From Vigna angularis (taxonomy: Eukaryota > Streptophyta > Magnoliopsida > Fabales > Fabaceae): DNA of 64,000 nucleotides. The DNA lies in the NCBI RefSeq assembly GCF_016808095.1, contig NC_068974.1, positions 1,674,001-1,738,000 of the forward strand. Direction: 5' to 3'. Made by a program: the position numbers and the translations under genes. Under the pieces are notes generated by a model. That model did no database searches and was not told the DNA's origin. It was given only the letters and a program-made list of their open reading frames with translations. This document shows, one piece after another, positions 1 through 10,808 of this stretch. Numbering within the stretch: position 1 is the first letter of the stretch; the number at the start of each line of letters is the position of its first letter.

Positions 1-477
1 TCTATGTTGTTATATGTTAAGTTACATGTGTGTGAATTGAAATGTTAAATGTATATGTTGATGTATGAATTAAATTATATAAGCTTACCCTTTCGTTTTC
101 CTTGTGTTGTCTATTGTCTATGTACGTTCGTCCTGTCTTGCAATGATCATCCGTGTGGATGTGAGCAGAAGTCGAGGCCGCCTTGGAGGACGTGATTGAA
201 GAAGAAAGCTTAGTTGAAGTGGAAGTTACAGCAGAGCCGTAGAACATCCGTTCTTATTATTAGGAATTTTAGATGTTAGTTTTAAATTCTGACGTTCGGT
301 TATTAATTTTGTAAAACCGTTCGTCCCAGCTTCTATTATTCTGATCTTACTGTATTGAATTCTATAGCTAAAGCGTTTTGGCTTTTGAACTTTAATCTTA
401 GTGTAAAGACTGCATTGATTACTGTTAAATGTAGTTAATTCTAATTTATGGTGATTACTGTATTTTGGGATGTTACA
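1..477 (+). mobile_element. 3' end of a long LTR (TGTAACATCCC family), cut by window edge
   Basis: The segment ends at 477 with TTTTGGGATGTTACA, the mirror of the TGTAACATCCCAAAA that starts the LTR-like block at 45405. The stretch around 85-165 (GCTTACCCTTT, then TGCAATGATCATCCGTGTGG and GTGAGCAGA) is matched in reverse complement at about 45740-45850, so this is a copy of that family in the opposite orientation. No retroviral coding sequence is visible here. The small minus-strand ORF at 17-247 is not convincing as a gene. Calling it a Ty3/gypsy-type LTR rests on the palindromic TG..CA ends and the repeat copies. Confidence 0.6.
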
Positions 478-1378
478 ATTACTAACAAATTTATTATAAA
501 AACAAATCTAAAAATAAATTTAACAGTAATATATATTTTATTTATTAATATTTGCTCAATAAAATTTATCGATAATTAAGATTTTTAAATCATCAATCAA
601 ATTTATTAGTAATGTAAAATGCTTATTACTAAAAATGATGTTAGTATTTTCAGTTATAAATATTTAATCATTAATTATTTTTATTTTATTATTTTTTTCA
701 TATTTTTTGTTAATTAATTAATTAATTCATTTAAATTTTATTTGTAAAAGTAATTTTAATTATAGGAAAATATTTACATTTTTTTTTCTTTTATACTTGA
801 TCATTAATTATTGATATTTTATTACTTTTTAAATTTTTATGTTAATTAATTAATTAATTTAAATTTATTGATACAACTAATTTTAGTTGTAAGGAAACAT
901 TTATCCCATTTTTTTTTCTTTTATAGTATAAGATTTTTCTTCAAAATTAATTATTCATGTTTTTTACTCTTTTAATATTTTGGTTAATTAATTAATTAAT
1001 TAATTAATTTAAAGTTTATTGATAAAATTAATTTTATTTGAATTGAAATATTTATCCCATTTTTTTTCCTCTTATAGTATAACATTTTTTTCCATCATTA
1101 ATCATTAATATTTTATTACTCTTTTAATTTTTAAGCTAATTAATAAATGAATTCATTTCAATTTTATTGTTAAAAATAATTTTAACTATAAGGAAACATT
1201 TATCCAAAATTTCTTTTCTTTTATAGTATAAGATTTTTTTCACAATTATTTATGAATATTTTTTTACTCTTTTAAGTTTTGGGTTAATTAATTAATTAAT
1301 TCATTTAAATTTTATCGATAAAAGTTAATTTTAAATATAGGAAAACATTTTATTCCAAAGTATTTTTATAGTATAATA
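478..1378 (+). repeat. AT-rich array of about 140-bp degenerate repeats upstream of protease 1
   Basis: From about 711 there are five consecutive units of roughly 130-152 bp. Each starts with a TTAATTAATTAATT box, followed by a TTTATTGATAAAATTAATTTTA-like stretch, then AGGAAACATTTATCC, then TTCTTTTATAGTATAAGATT. Units begin near 711, 841, 983, 1136 and 1285. The leader at 478-710 is homologous to about 12890-13100. The same array type precedes proteases 2 and 3, so it was duplicated with the genes. In this copy the array runs directly into the core promoter. Confidence 0.75.
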
Positions 1379-1434
1379 TCAGATATAAGGTATTAAATAC
1401 CGATAACAATTATTGTAGATAATTTGACAGTCAC

Positions 1435-1441
1435 TATATAA
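1435..1441 (+). promoter_or_regulatory. TATA box of protease 1
   Basis: TATATAA lies 53 bp before the first in-frame ATG, inside a block (about 1378-1490) conserved with 6015-6112 and 14745-14870 upstream of proteases 2 and 3. Its position and conservation support a core promoter. Confidence 0.7.
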
Positions 1442-1493
1442 GAAGCAGCAAGAATTACAGATCCATTTGAAGCGGTTGTTTGATTATTCACTA

Positions 1494-2816
1494 ATGTTAT
1501 ACATGTACATGATGACAACGCCTCTACGTTATTCATCTTTTTTCATTGTCTTCCTATTTCTTCAAAACATTTCTTTCTCAAAAGCCCTTAAAAGCAGTTT
1601 CAGTGTGGAGATGATACACCGTGATTCACCAAAATCACCATTTTATCGTTCCTCGGAAACCCATTTCCAACGAGTTGAAAATGCCATTCTTCGTTCCATC
1701 CATCGTGCTAATTACTTCAACCTAGACTCAAACGATGTTGAGGGCACTGTAACACCAGTTTCAGGAGAATTCCTGCTGAACTATTCAGTTGGAACTCCAC
1801 CCGTCCAAATCCTTGGTGTAGTTGATACTGGTTCCAGGTCTATTTGGATGCAATGTCAACCTTGTAAAAACTGTTACAAAGAAGACAGACCCATATTTGA
1901 TCCTTCAACTTCAAAGACATACAGTAATATCCCTTGTGTTGCTGCTGCATGTCTGAGCGCGACAAGTACTTTTTGCAATTTTAACAATGGAAAGCACTGT
2001 GCATATAAAGTGTCATATGGTGATGGATCAACCTCAGAAGGAGATTTCAGTTTGGACACCATTACTCTAACTTCCAGTCTTAAAAATGTTCCTGTAGCAT
2101 TGCCGCAAACTGTGATTGGATGTGGACACAACAACGTTGGAACCTTTGGTGGGCAAGGCTCTGGCGTAGTTGGCCTTGGAAACGGACCTTTCTCACTTCT
2201 AGGTCAGTTAAAACCTAGAACAGGTGGAATGTTTTCCTATTGTTTGACGCCAATGTTTGAAGGAAATGCAAAACCTAGCTATCTCCATTTTGGAGATCGT
2301 AATGAGGTTATTGAAGGTACCGTTTCAACTCCTTTAGTCATAAACATAGCACGGCCAGCCAAGTACTACGTGGTGATGGAAGCAATCAGTGTGGGAAGCA
2401 AGAGAATAGAGTTTCCCAGAAATGGTGTAGATGGAAACATCTTTATTGACTCGGGGACGACACTCACTTATTTGCCAGATGAGGTTTACTCAGGTTTGGA
2501 AGGAGAAATGGTAAATTTAGTTAAATTACCTCGTACTGATAGTCCGGTAAAACAATTGAAGTTGTGCTTCGATATTACACCTGATGAAGATTATCATATA
2601 CCAACCGTGTTTGCACATTTTAAAGGTGGTGGAACTGTGAAATTGTATTCTGTAAACACCTTTATCAAGGTTAGGAAAACTACCATATGTTTGGCTTTCC
2701 GTTCAGGTTCTAAAGCCATTTTTGGGAATTTGGCACAGCAGGACATCTTGGTTGGCTATGACACACTACACAACACAATGACATTTCTCAACACAGATTG
2801 TACCTCCGAGGTCTAG
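1494..2816 (+). CDS. CDR1-like secreted aspartic protease, tandem copy 1
   Basis: Intronless gene of 440 codons for a plant pepsin-family (A1, nepenthesin/CDR1-type) aspartic endopeptidase. A hydrophobic N-terminus (about residues 10-30) is a signal peptide, then a propeptide with the family motif FSVEMIHRDSPKSPFY, then the mature enzyme. The catalytic Asp residues are in DTGS (Asp111) and DSGT (Asp319). The flap YGDGS and the Cys-rich nepenthesin-type insert (QC..PC..C) are present. The residue after DTGS is Arg, unlike the Asp or Asn of the sister genes. The first in-frame ATG is 1494; ATG 1503 aligns with the start of copy 2. The frame is open upstream only to a TTG at 1467. The family works in the apoplast, and Arabidopsis CDR1 releases a defence signal; a defence role here is inference. 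Confidence 0.92.
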   Translation: MLYMYMMTTPLRYSSFFIVFLFLQNISFSKALKSSFSVEMIHRDSPKSPFYRSSETHFQRVENAILRSIHRANYFNLDSNDVEGTVTPVSGEFLLNYSVGTPPVQILGVVDTGSRSIWMQCQPCKNCYKEDRPIFDPSTSKTYSNIPCVAAACLSATSTFCNFNNGKHCAYKVSYGDGSTSEGDFSLDTITLTSSLKNVPVALPQTVIGCGHNNVGTFGGQGSGVVGLGNGPFSLLGQLKPRTGGMFSYCLTPMFEGNAKPSYLHFGDRNEVIEGTVSTPLVINIARPAKYYVVMEAISVGSKRIEFPRNGVDGNIFIDSGTTLTYLPDEVYSGLEGEMVNLVKLPRTDSPVKQLKLCFDITPDEDYHIPTVFAHFKGGGTVKLYSVNTFIKVRKTTICLAFRSGSKAIFGNLAQQDILVGYDTLHNTMTFLNTDCTSEV

Positions 2817-3840
2817 AAAATTCAATGAAAGCACAGTATAAACTAGAATATGACTTCCACTATTGTTTGCTAGTTGAAAGAATGTTTTATATTATTTTCA
2901 AAAAACGCAAGGATGAAATCTGGTGATTGAAAACATGTTTTACATTATTTTCAAAAGAGGCAAGGATGAAATAAATATATATTTAGTCAAATCAGTTTTT
3001 TTAAATAGTTTGAAGATAAAAAATATACTAAGTACTTTATTTCTAATTATATCTATTAATTTATCTCTACTTAAAGACTAATATTATTTATTTCTTTATT
3101 TATAATTAATTATATAATTTAATTTATCTCTAATTGCATATTATTTTTTTATTTGTTTATAATTATGTCATTTAATTTATTTTTAACTACGTATTAGTCA
3201 TGTTTACTAATTTATAATTATGTCATGTAATCCACATTAGTCTTCTCAATTCATTTAGAATTTCATTTAATTTATATTTAATTAAAAGAATCCTCTTAAC
3301 ATGAAATAAGGTAGATAATAAGAAGTTGAATGTAGTGAGATTATAGTTATAAATCGAACCCTAGACGTGTATTGTAATTTAAATTTATTAAAATTCACAT
3401 TTAAAGCTTAAAAAAATCTCATTCATTTTCATGCCTGCCTTTCTTTCATGTATCTTTTATTCTTATACGTAAAACTCTTAACATTGTATTTATATGCTTT
3501 TATCTTTATACTAAATTATGAATAATTACGAGGTAAACTATAAACCTACATAGGTTATGATTAATGGTCTCTATAAAAAATATTATTTCGTAATAAAATA
3601 ATTACCCCTAATTTGTAATTAAATCATAATTATTTATATAATAATATAATATAACAAATTATATGTGATGATACTGCAAAGGACTTATGATGTAACCAGT
3701 TATATGTCGCATGTAGAAAAATTTAACATTATAAACAGATGTTTATATTTTTTTAAATATTTCATTCAAATTGACTATAAATCTCTTCACAATAAATATC
3801 AATTTTTCAATTTAGTGTCGACTCTGAGAACAATATGTTC
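2817..3840. repeat. Duplicated 3' flank, copy 1
   Basis: The sequence from about 2840 (CTAGAATATGACTTCCA, then GATTGAAAACATGTTTTACA and GTTTGAAGATAAAAAATATA) is repeated at about 9580-10020 and 17275-17580. The part at 3340-3800 matches about 10770-10805 plus 12090-12510. It is AT-rich and noncoding. Relative to copies 2 and 3, the roughly 1 kb between the stop codon and this motif is missing: the join is within 25-30 bp of the stop. Confidence 0.7.
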
Positions 3841-5694
3841 ATAACAAGTTGTTTCATAAAATTGAATTATCGACATATTTTATTGTTATATTTTGAAATT
3901 TTAGTTACCAACAGATTTAAAACTATCAAAAAAAAATTTAAAATAAAGTTTATATTTTGTCTGTAATTAAAGATTTGAAATCCTAAAATTTGTTGATAAT
4001 ATAAAATGTTTATTATCAAAAGTGATGTTCGTATTTTGAATTATGCATTTTTAATTAATAATTATTTTTCTTTTATTATTCTTTTATATTTTGTGTTAAT
4101 TATTTAATTAATTAATTTAAATTTTATTTGTAAAAGTAATTTTAATTATAGGAAAGTATTTAACATAATTTTTTTCTTTTATACTATATTATTGTTTTCA
4201 CCATTAATTATTGATATTTTATTGTTCTTTTAATTTTATGTTAATTAGTTAATTAATTTAATTCAAATTTATTGATAAAATTAATTTTAATTGTAAGGAA
4301 ACATTAATCCCAATTTGTTTTTCTTTCGTAAGTATAACTTTTTTCCAAAATTAATTATTGATATTTTTTACTCTTTTGATTTTTTGGGTTAATTAATTAA
4401 TTAATTTATTTATTTAAATTTTATTGATAAAATTAATTTTATTTTAAAGGAAACATTTATCCCAAATTTTTTTAATCATATATTTTCTTACTCTTTTAAT
4501 TTTTTAGTAAAATAATTAATGAATTCATTTAAATTTTATTGTTAAAAAAATGTCATACTGTAAGGAAACATTTATCCAAAATTTCTTTTCTTTTATAGTA
4601 TAAGAGTTTTTTCCTAATTATTTAAAAACATTTTATTCCAAATTTTTTATAGTATAATATTTATGCTCATTAATGAATTGATTAATTTAAATTTTATTGA
4701 TAAAACTAATTTAATTGTAAAGAAACATTTATCTCAAATTTCTTTTCTTTTATAGTATAAGATTATTTTCACAATTAATTATTAATATTTTTTTACTTTT
4801 TTAATTTTTTAGTAATTTAATTAAATAATTCATTCAAATTTTATTGCTAAAAGTAATTTTAATTATAAGAAAAAATTTATTTCAAATTTTATTTCTATTA
4901 TAGTGTAAGATTTTTTCAGAATTAGTTATTGATATTTTATTAGGCTTCTAATTTCTTTGTTAATTAATTAATTAATTCGTTTACCTTTTATTGATAAAAA
5001 TAATTTTAATTATAAGAAAAAACTTATCCCAAATTTTATCTCTTTTAATAATATAAGATTTTTATTATCAATAAATTATTTATTATTGAATTATTTAAGA
5101 ATATTAATAAATTTCAATTAATAAGAGAATAAACCTTATATGCTGGCCAATAGAAAGTTCATCAAAACTAGAGTTATGAAAAATGGCTTGAGATATGTGA
5201 TTCAATCCGATCTACCATTAAAAAAAACTTATAATTAAGTGATGTAGTGAGCGAACTTATTTAACCCATCAACTAATTGTTAACACGAGATCATTTATAA
5301 GACTAGACCAGACCATTTAACGTCTTTATGTCTTGAAGTTTAATTATAACAATAAATAAAATAAGCATTTAACAAAGAATTATTTTTTATAAAAATAATA
5401 TTGTTGGAAGAGAAACGTCATGTGCAAACACATTGTAAAGTTTGAAATATTTAAAAAAACATTTAGTAAACACATTGATATCTTAATAAATGTACTATCA
5501 AATGATATTTCAGCAAACACGTCAATATGTGAGTCTTGCTAAATGAACTTTTGTTATACATTGGTAAATAATATTAAACGAGTTCTCACTATAAATTACA
5601 AGATAATATGCAAAATGACTTTTTTGATAACACTACAAAATCATTTGTTGAGTAACACTGTCCTACACCAAGATATTACTAAACAAAGCTAGAT

Positions 5695-5700
<6 letters not shown>
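3841..5700 (+). repeat. AT-rich repeat array upstream of protease 2
   Basis: From about 4030 to 5075 the same roughly 140-bp unit as at 711-1378 recurs about seven times (TTAATTAATTAATT, then AGGAAACATTTATCC, then TTTATAGTATAAG), more decayed than in copy 1. The rest to 5700 is AT-rich and without gene signals. Confidence 0.65.

Positions 5701-5762
<62 letters not shown>
5701..5762. repeat. (TA)31 microsatellite
   Basis: Uninterrupted TA dinucleotides, about 350 bp upstream of the protease 2 start. Confidence 0.98.
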
Positions 5763-5765
<3 letters not shown>

Positions 5766-5869
5766 TGTTAGGTTGTCAAATTGAATTTCATCTACTAATA
5801 TAAACATGATATTCTTTGAATATTTACTTTTGGTTCACAAGATCTTCAATAAAGATATATATAATAAAT

Positions 5870-6112
5870 TGTTAGGTTTTTCATTCATCTGCACTTAGTT
5901 TGGAAACATATCAGAACATGGAAGAATGTTGCAAGAAATCAATGTTTACATGAATTATTGAAATCAGGACTATATGTACAGTAAAATATGGGTGTTGATG
6001 CTAATCAAGAATATATCAGATACAAGGTATTAAATACTGATAACGCAGATAATTTCATTCACTATATAAGAAGGCAGCAGCCATTACAAATCCATTTGAA
6101 GCGGTTGTTTGC
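5870..6112 (+). promoter_or_regulatory. Promoter region of protease 2
   Basis: This block is nearly co-linear with 14610-14870 upstream of protease 3 (shared TTCATTCATCTGCACTTAG, GGGTGTTG.TGCTAATCAAG and AAGGTATTAAATA). It contains TATATAA at 6063-6069, about 50 bp before the ATG. Only the last 100 bp or so is kept upstream of protease 1. Confidence 0.65.
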
Positions 6113-7429
6113 ATGTACATGATGGCAATGCTTCTACGTTATTTCTCTTTTCTCATAGTCTTTGTATTTCTTCAACACATTTCCTTCTCAAAAGCCCTTA
6201 AAAGCAGTTTCAGTGTGGAGATGATCCACCGTGATTCACCAAAATCACCATATTATCGTCCCACGGAAACTCATTTCCAACGAGTTGAAAATGCCATTCT
6301 TCGTTCCATCCATCGTGCTAATTACTTCAACCTAGACTCAAACGATGTTGAGAGCACAGTAACACCAGCTAATGGAGAATTCCTGATGAACTACTCAGTT
6401 GGAACTCCACCAGTCCAAATCATTGGTCTAGTTGATACTGGTTCAGACTTTATTTGGATGCAATGTCAACCTTGTAAAAACTGTTACAAACAAGACAACC
6501 CCATATTTAATCCTTCAACTTCAAGGACATACAGTACTATGCCTTGTGTTGCTGCTGAATGTCTGAGTTGGAAACATGCTTTTTGCAATTTTAACATTAG
6601 AAAACACTGTGCCTATAAAGCAATCTATGGTGATAAATCAACTTCAGAAGGAGATTTCAGTTGGGAGACCATTACTCTAACTTCCAGTACGGAAGATGTT
6701 CCTGTAGCATTTCCCAACACTGTGATTGGATGTGGACACAACAACTATGGACTCTTTGATAAGGAAAGCTCTGGCATAGTTGGCCTTGGAATCGGACCTT
6801 TCTCACTTGCAGGTCGGTTGAAACCTCAAACAGGTGGAACGTTTTCCTATTGTTTAACGCCAATGTATCAAAGCGATCCAAAACCTAGCTATCTCCATTT
6901 TGGAGATCGTGGTGAGGTTACAGTTGAAGGTGCCGTTTCAACTCCTTTAATCATAAACAAAGCACGGCCATCCATGTACTACGTGGTGATGGAAGCAATC
7001 AGTGTGAGAAGCAAGAGAATAGAGTTTCCCAGAAATGGTGAAGATGGAAACATCTTTATTGACTCAGGGACGACACTCACTTATTTGCCAGCTGAGGTTT
7101 ACTCAAGTTTGGAAAGAGAAATGCTAAGTGCAGTTAATTTACCTCGTACTATTAGCCCAATAAAAAGTTTGAAGTTGTGCTTCCTAATTACACCTGGTGA
7201 AGAATATCATACACCAACAGTGTTTGCACATTTTAAAGGTGGTGGAGTTGTGGAATTGAGTTTTCTCAACACCTTTCTCAAGGTCATGAACAATGTCATA
7301 TGTTTGGCTTTCGGTTCAGGTTCACAACCCGTGTTGGGGAATTTGGCACAGCAGGACATCTTGGTTGGCTATGACACACAACATAACACAGTCACCTTTC
7401 TCAACACAGATTGTTCCTCCGAGTTATAG
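6113..7429 (+). CDS. CDR1-like secreted aspartic protease, tandem copy 2
   Basis: Intronless, 438 aa, same architecture as copies 1 and 3: signal peptide (hydrophobic residues about 5-26), propeptide with EMIHRDSPKSPYY, catalytic DTGSD (Asp108) and DSGT (Asp317), flap YGDKS, and a nepenthesin-type Cys cluster. Length is normal for the CDR1 group. ATG 6113 is the first in-frame ATG after the conserved TATA box and is preserved in the sister genes. Both catalytic motifs are intact and the frame is open, so it should encode an active apoplastic endopeptidase. The substrate is unknown. Fairly close in sequence to copies 1 and 3, indicating recent duplication. Confidence 0.92.
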   Translation: MYMMAMLLRYFSFLIVFVFLQHISFSKALKSSFSVEMIHRDSPKSPYYRPTETHFQRVENAILRSIHRANYFNLDSNDVESTVTPANGEFLMNYSVGTPPVQIIGLVDTGSDFIWMQCQPCKNCYKQDNPIFNPSTSRTYSTMPCVAAECLSWKHAFCNFNIRKHCAYKAIYGDKSTSEGDFSWETITLTSSTEDVPVAFPNTVIGCGHNNYGLFDKESSGIVGLGIGPFSLAGRLKPQTGGTFSYCLTPMYQSDPKPSYLHFGDRGEVTVEGAVSTPLIINKARPSMYYVVMEAISVRSKRIEFPRNGEDGNIFIDSGTTLTYLPAEVYSSLEREMLSAVNLPRTISPIKSLKLCFLITPGEEYHTPTVFAHFKGGGVVELSFLNTFLKVMNNVICLAFGSGSQPVLGNLAQQDILVGYDTQHNTVTFLNTDCSSEL

Positions 7430-8024
7430 AAATTTCAAGGAAATAGTATAACTTGTTTTCTCACTCTTTATTAAACATGCAAGTTTCATTATTTTCAGAT
7501 AAACTATATATATGCAGAACAGTGAATCCTTTCGGTATACCAATTGTTACTACTACATTCAATAGCTTTACATAGCATAGGATTTGAGAACTAAAACATT
7601 TTAAATATTTCTTCTTAATTAAAGAGGAAACCGTAATACAACTCTATATTTCAAATGATACTTATCAAACTATCGAGTTAACTCGTAAACTCAATTTACG
7701 TTCCCAAACATGGCTTTTAAGTTAACTCGGAAGTAAACTCATTTTCTCCATAAGCTCAATAGAATCGACTGTGAAATCGGTAAAACGTGTAGCGAGCTTG
7801 AAAGTTATATATTTAATGAAATACATCAAAATTAATGATAATAATTCAAGTATTTATGTTTTATAATATTTACTTTTATGAACAATATAACTATAGATTT
7901 TATTTATTTAAAGTTATATAATTTTGTAGACTTATTTAAATTAAAATATTATTTATATAATTTTTTTTCATCTAAAGTAAACTCTTATGAATTTACGAAT
8001 CGAATTTTCTCAACTCTCACGAGT
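7430..8024. other. 3' flank of protease 2, noncoding
   Basis: The first 200 bp or so (ATTAAACATGCA, TTCAGATAAACTATAT, ACCAATTGTT) aligns with 16260-16440 after protease 3. The rest is AT-rich. No gene seen. Confidence 0.6.
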
Positions 8025-8027
8025 TTA

Positions 8028-9334
8028 CACTAATAAAAAAATTGGTTTTCAACTCGCGTTATAGGCACCGGTTTAGGTGAAACCGAAGCCTATTAAAATA
8101 CGGTGGCATATTACCTCGGTTAAAGCAACGACCGAAGCCTAAAAGCTACGAAATAGTGTTTATGCCTCGGTTTAAACGGAAACCGAGGTATATAGTCATT
8201 TTATATTTTTTTTTCATTTTTTTTTCAGGACTATATGTCTCGGTCAGGTGTAGAATCGAGACCTATACGTATGTATTGTTTCGGGCGAGAGAGAACCGAG
8301 TCATATGCACGTATCTTAACCAAAAAAGTAACCTTTCATTTCCTTCTTTCTCCAGATCTCACTCCCACTCTCGCTCCCTCTCGCTCCCTCGCTCTCCCTC
8401 CTTTCCTTCTTCCTCCCCACCCTCGCTCCCTCGCTCTCCCTCCTTTCCTTCTTCCTCCAGATCTGACTCCCTCCCTCCCACTCCCTCCATCGCTTTCTCG
8501 CGTCGTCCCTGACCGCGCCACCGGCGACATCGCCTTCTCCGACTGCGGCCTTGTCCCACTCCATGGACGAGATCTCCGACGGGCGACAACGACCCCAACG
8601 TCCTTGAGTCTAGATCCCGTCGCGCGACAACACCCACACAGCCAGCACAGCAGCGAGATCAGTGGTTTCCGGCGAGAGAGAAACGATGGTGGACGCGGCG
8701 ACGGCGAGGACGTGGCGACGGCGAGGATGCGGCGACGGCGAGGACGCGGCGGCAGCGAAAATTCCTCGATCTCCCTCACCATCTCTGTTTTCTCTCCTAC
8801 CGTTTGAGTTTCTGTGATTTGAGTTTGGTTTCTTTGATTTGAGTTTGGCTTCTGCGATTTGAGTTTGGTTGTTGCAATTTGAGTTCCGTTTCTCCGATTT
8901 TTGAGTTTCTGGGTTCTCTGTGCAGGTTGCGGTGGAGAAGATTGAATCATGGAGGCACGATTTGGGTTTTGGGTTGCTGTTATGGTGGTTCTGGGTTGTT
9001 GTTTTGGATTGCAGGTTGCTGTTCTGGGTTGCTGTTCTGGGTTGCTGTTCTGGGTTATGGGTTGCGTTTCTGGGTTCTGCAGTTTCATTTTTGTGAATCT
9101 CGGTCACCAAATCTTCTGCTTGAACTGAACTGGGTTACCTAAATTTTTTTTTAAAAAAAAAAGTGTTACGACCTCGGTTATTTAAAATTCGGGGCATAAT
9201 CTTACCACTTTTGTCTCGGTTCATGACCGAGGCATAAAACCTATATTTTTTTACCCCGTCTGGTTATGCACCGGTTGTAGAACCGGTGCCTATAATCAAT
9301 TTTAACCGATGCTATATCGTTCTCTGTACTAGTG
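8028..9334. mobile_element. Non-autonomous CACTA (En/Spm) element
   Basis: The left end is CACTAATAAAAAAATTGG at 8028. The right end reads CACTAGTACAGAGAACG in reverse complement and finishes at 9334. Both are flanked by the 3-bp target duplication TTA (8025-8027 and 9335-9337). Both subterminal regions carry ATAGGCACCGGTT and repeated CCTCGGTT / AACCGAGG motifs, typical of CACTA transposase-binding repeats. No transposase is encoded. The interior is unusually GC-rich: a CT-rich stretch with a direct repeat (8380-8465), a coding-like GC-rich block to about 8780, then short tandem repeats of TTTGAGTTTGGTTTCTG type (8806-8908) and GTTGCTGTTCTGG type (about 9005-9055). Overlapping ORFs on both strands there are probably composition artefacts, or a captured host 5' region. 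Confidence 0.88.
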
Positions 9335-9337
9335 TTA

Positions 9338-10799
9338 CGAAAAATTTCGAATTTGATAATCTTGTTTCAAATACGCATTCTTCTGTCCTAACATTTTTTA
9401 ACTAGAAAATCGTAACATAACCAATTTTATATTTTATATTTTTCAAATACTCGTTCCTAGCAATTTTATCTAAGATTTTTGTCTCATCACCGATTTTTCC
9501 TTGAAATTTACCATCCTAAGCCCACTGGAAAATTTCATTCTCTCCAATTTCATCACCACAATAGTGACCATGTGACAAGTAAACTAGAATATGACTTCCA
9601 TATGTTATTTGGTGGTTGAAAAAATGTTTTATATTATTTCCAAAAAAGGGCAAGCATGAAATTTGGTGATTGAAAACATGTTTTACATTATTTTCAAAAA
9701 AAGGCTAGGATGAAATAAGTATATATTTAGTTTATGGACAAATCAGTTTTTAAAAATAGTTTGAAGATAAAAAATATATTAAACACTTTATTTCTAATTA
9801 TATAATTTATTTTATCTCTACTTAAACACTAATATTATTTATTTATTATTAATTATATAATTTAATTTATCTCTAATTACATTTTATTTATTTTGTTTAT
9901 AATTATGACATTTAATTTATTTTTAACACATGTTTATTAATTTATAATTATATCATGTAATCCATCTTTAGTTACATTAGTCTTCTATATTAATTTATAA
10001 TTGCCATTTGATTTATCTTTAGTATACAAAGAATCCTGGTATATTTATAATATTTATATTTGTGTTATTTAATTTATTTCATCCTTTATATTAATTTATA
10101 TTTTTTGTTATTTTATTTTTCAGTGATATGTTGATCTATATCGAATTATTTATTTAAAGTTCTTTCTTTAATTCTTATTTTATTTTATTTTATTTTATTT
10201 TTAACAAAATTTTGGATAAATGAAAGTAAATAATTTTTTACTCAAAGAAATTGGATAAATGAAAGTAATTTATGTGCTCTATTATTACTTGTATCTGTTT
10301 GGATAATGTGTATAGATTATTCATTAAGACAAAAATGACATATTTTAACAATCATTATGTTACGTGATCTTTCAAAATATTAAAAAATATGTTAGTTCAA
10401 AAGAGTTATAAGTTTCATTGCAATGAGCTAAATGAGGCCAATGTACGAGTTTTTCTGTTTGGAAAGTTACAATTTGATACATTGAGATCAAATGTAAGAA
10501 CCATGGTGGATTTAAAGAAGTAATTATTAATTAAGTAAATATTTGGATAGTTCAAAAATAATTCTTTGAACTAAAGTTTGAGACTATTTGATACCTACTC
10601 AACCGTGAATATAAATCTTATTTGAAGATCACTAAATAACCACTATTATCTGTAAAAATAAGTATGATTTTAATAAGAAACGCTGGTAATCACTTCTCTA
10701 ACTTTTAATATTTATAGTAAATAATAAGAAGTGGAATATGAATCCATATGATAAAGTGAGATCATAGTTATAAATCAAATCCCAGACCTCTATTGCAAA
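9338..10799. repeat. Duplicated 3' flank, copy 2
   Basis: 9460-9575 (TTTTTGTCTCATCACCGATT, AAGCCCACTG) matches 16905-17000. 9580-10020 matches 2840-3230 and 17275-17580. 10690-10800 matches the 3300-3375 region. AT-rich and noncoding. Confidence 0.65.
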
Positions 10800-10808
10800 T
10801 TAAATTTA

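Noticed and set aside
1467..1493. Start of protease 1 at 1467
   Set aside because: The codon there is TTG; the first in-frame ATG is 1494.
8235..9110. Six overlapping ORFs of 82-250 codons on both strands
   Set aside because: They lie inside the CACTA element, are low-complexity (Ser/Pro or Arg/Glu-rich) and open on both strands because of GC-rich repeats; no domain seen.
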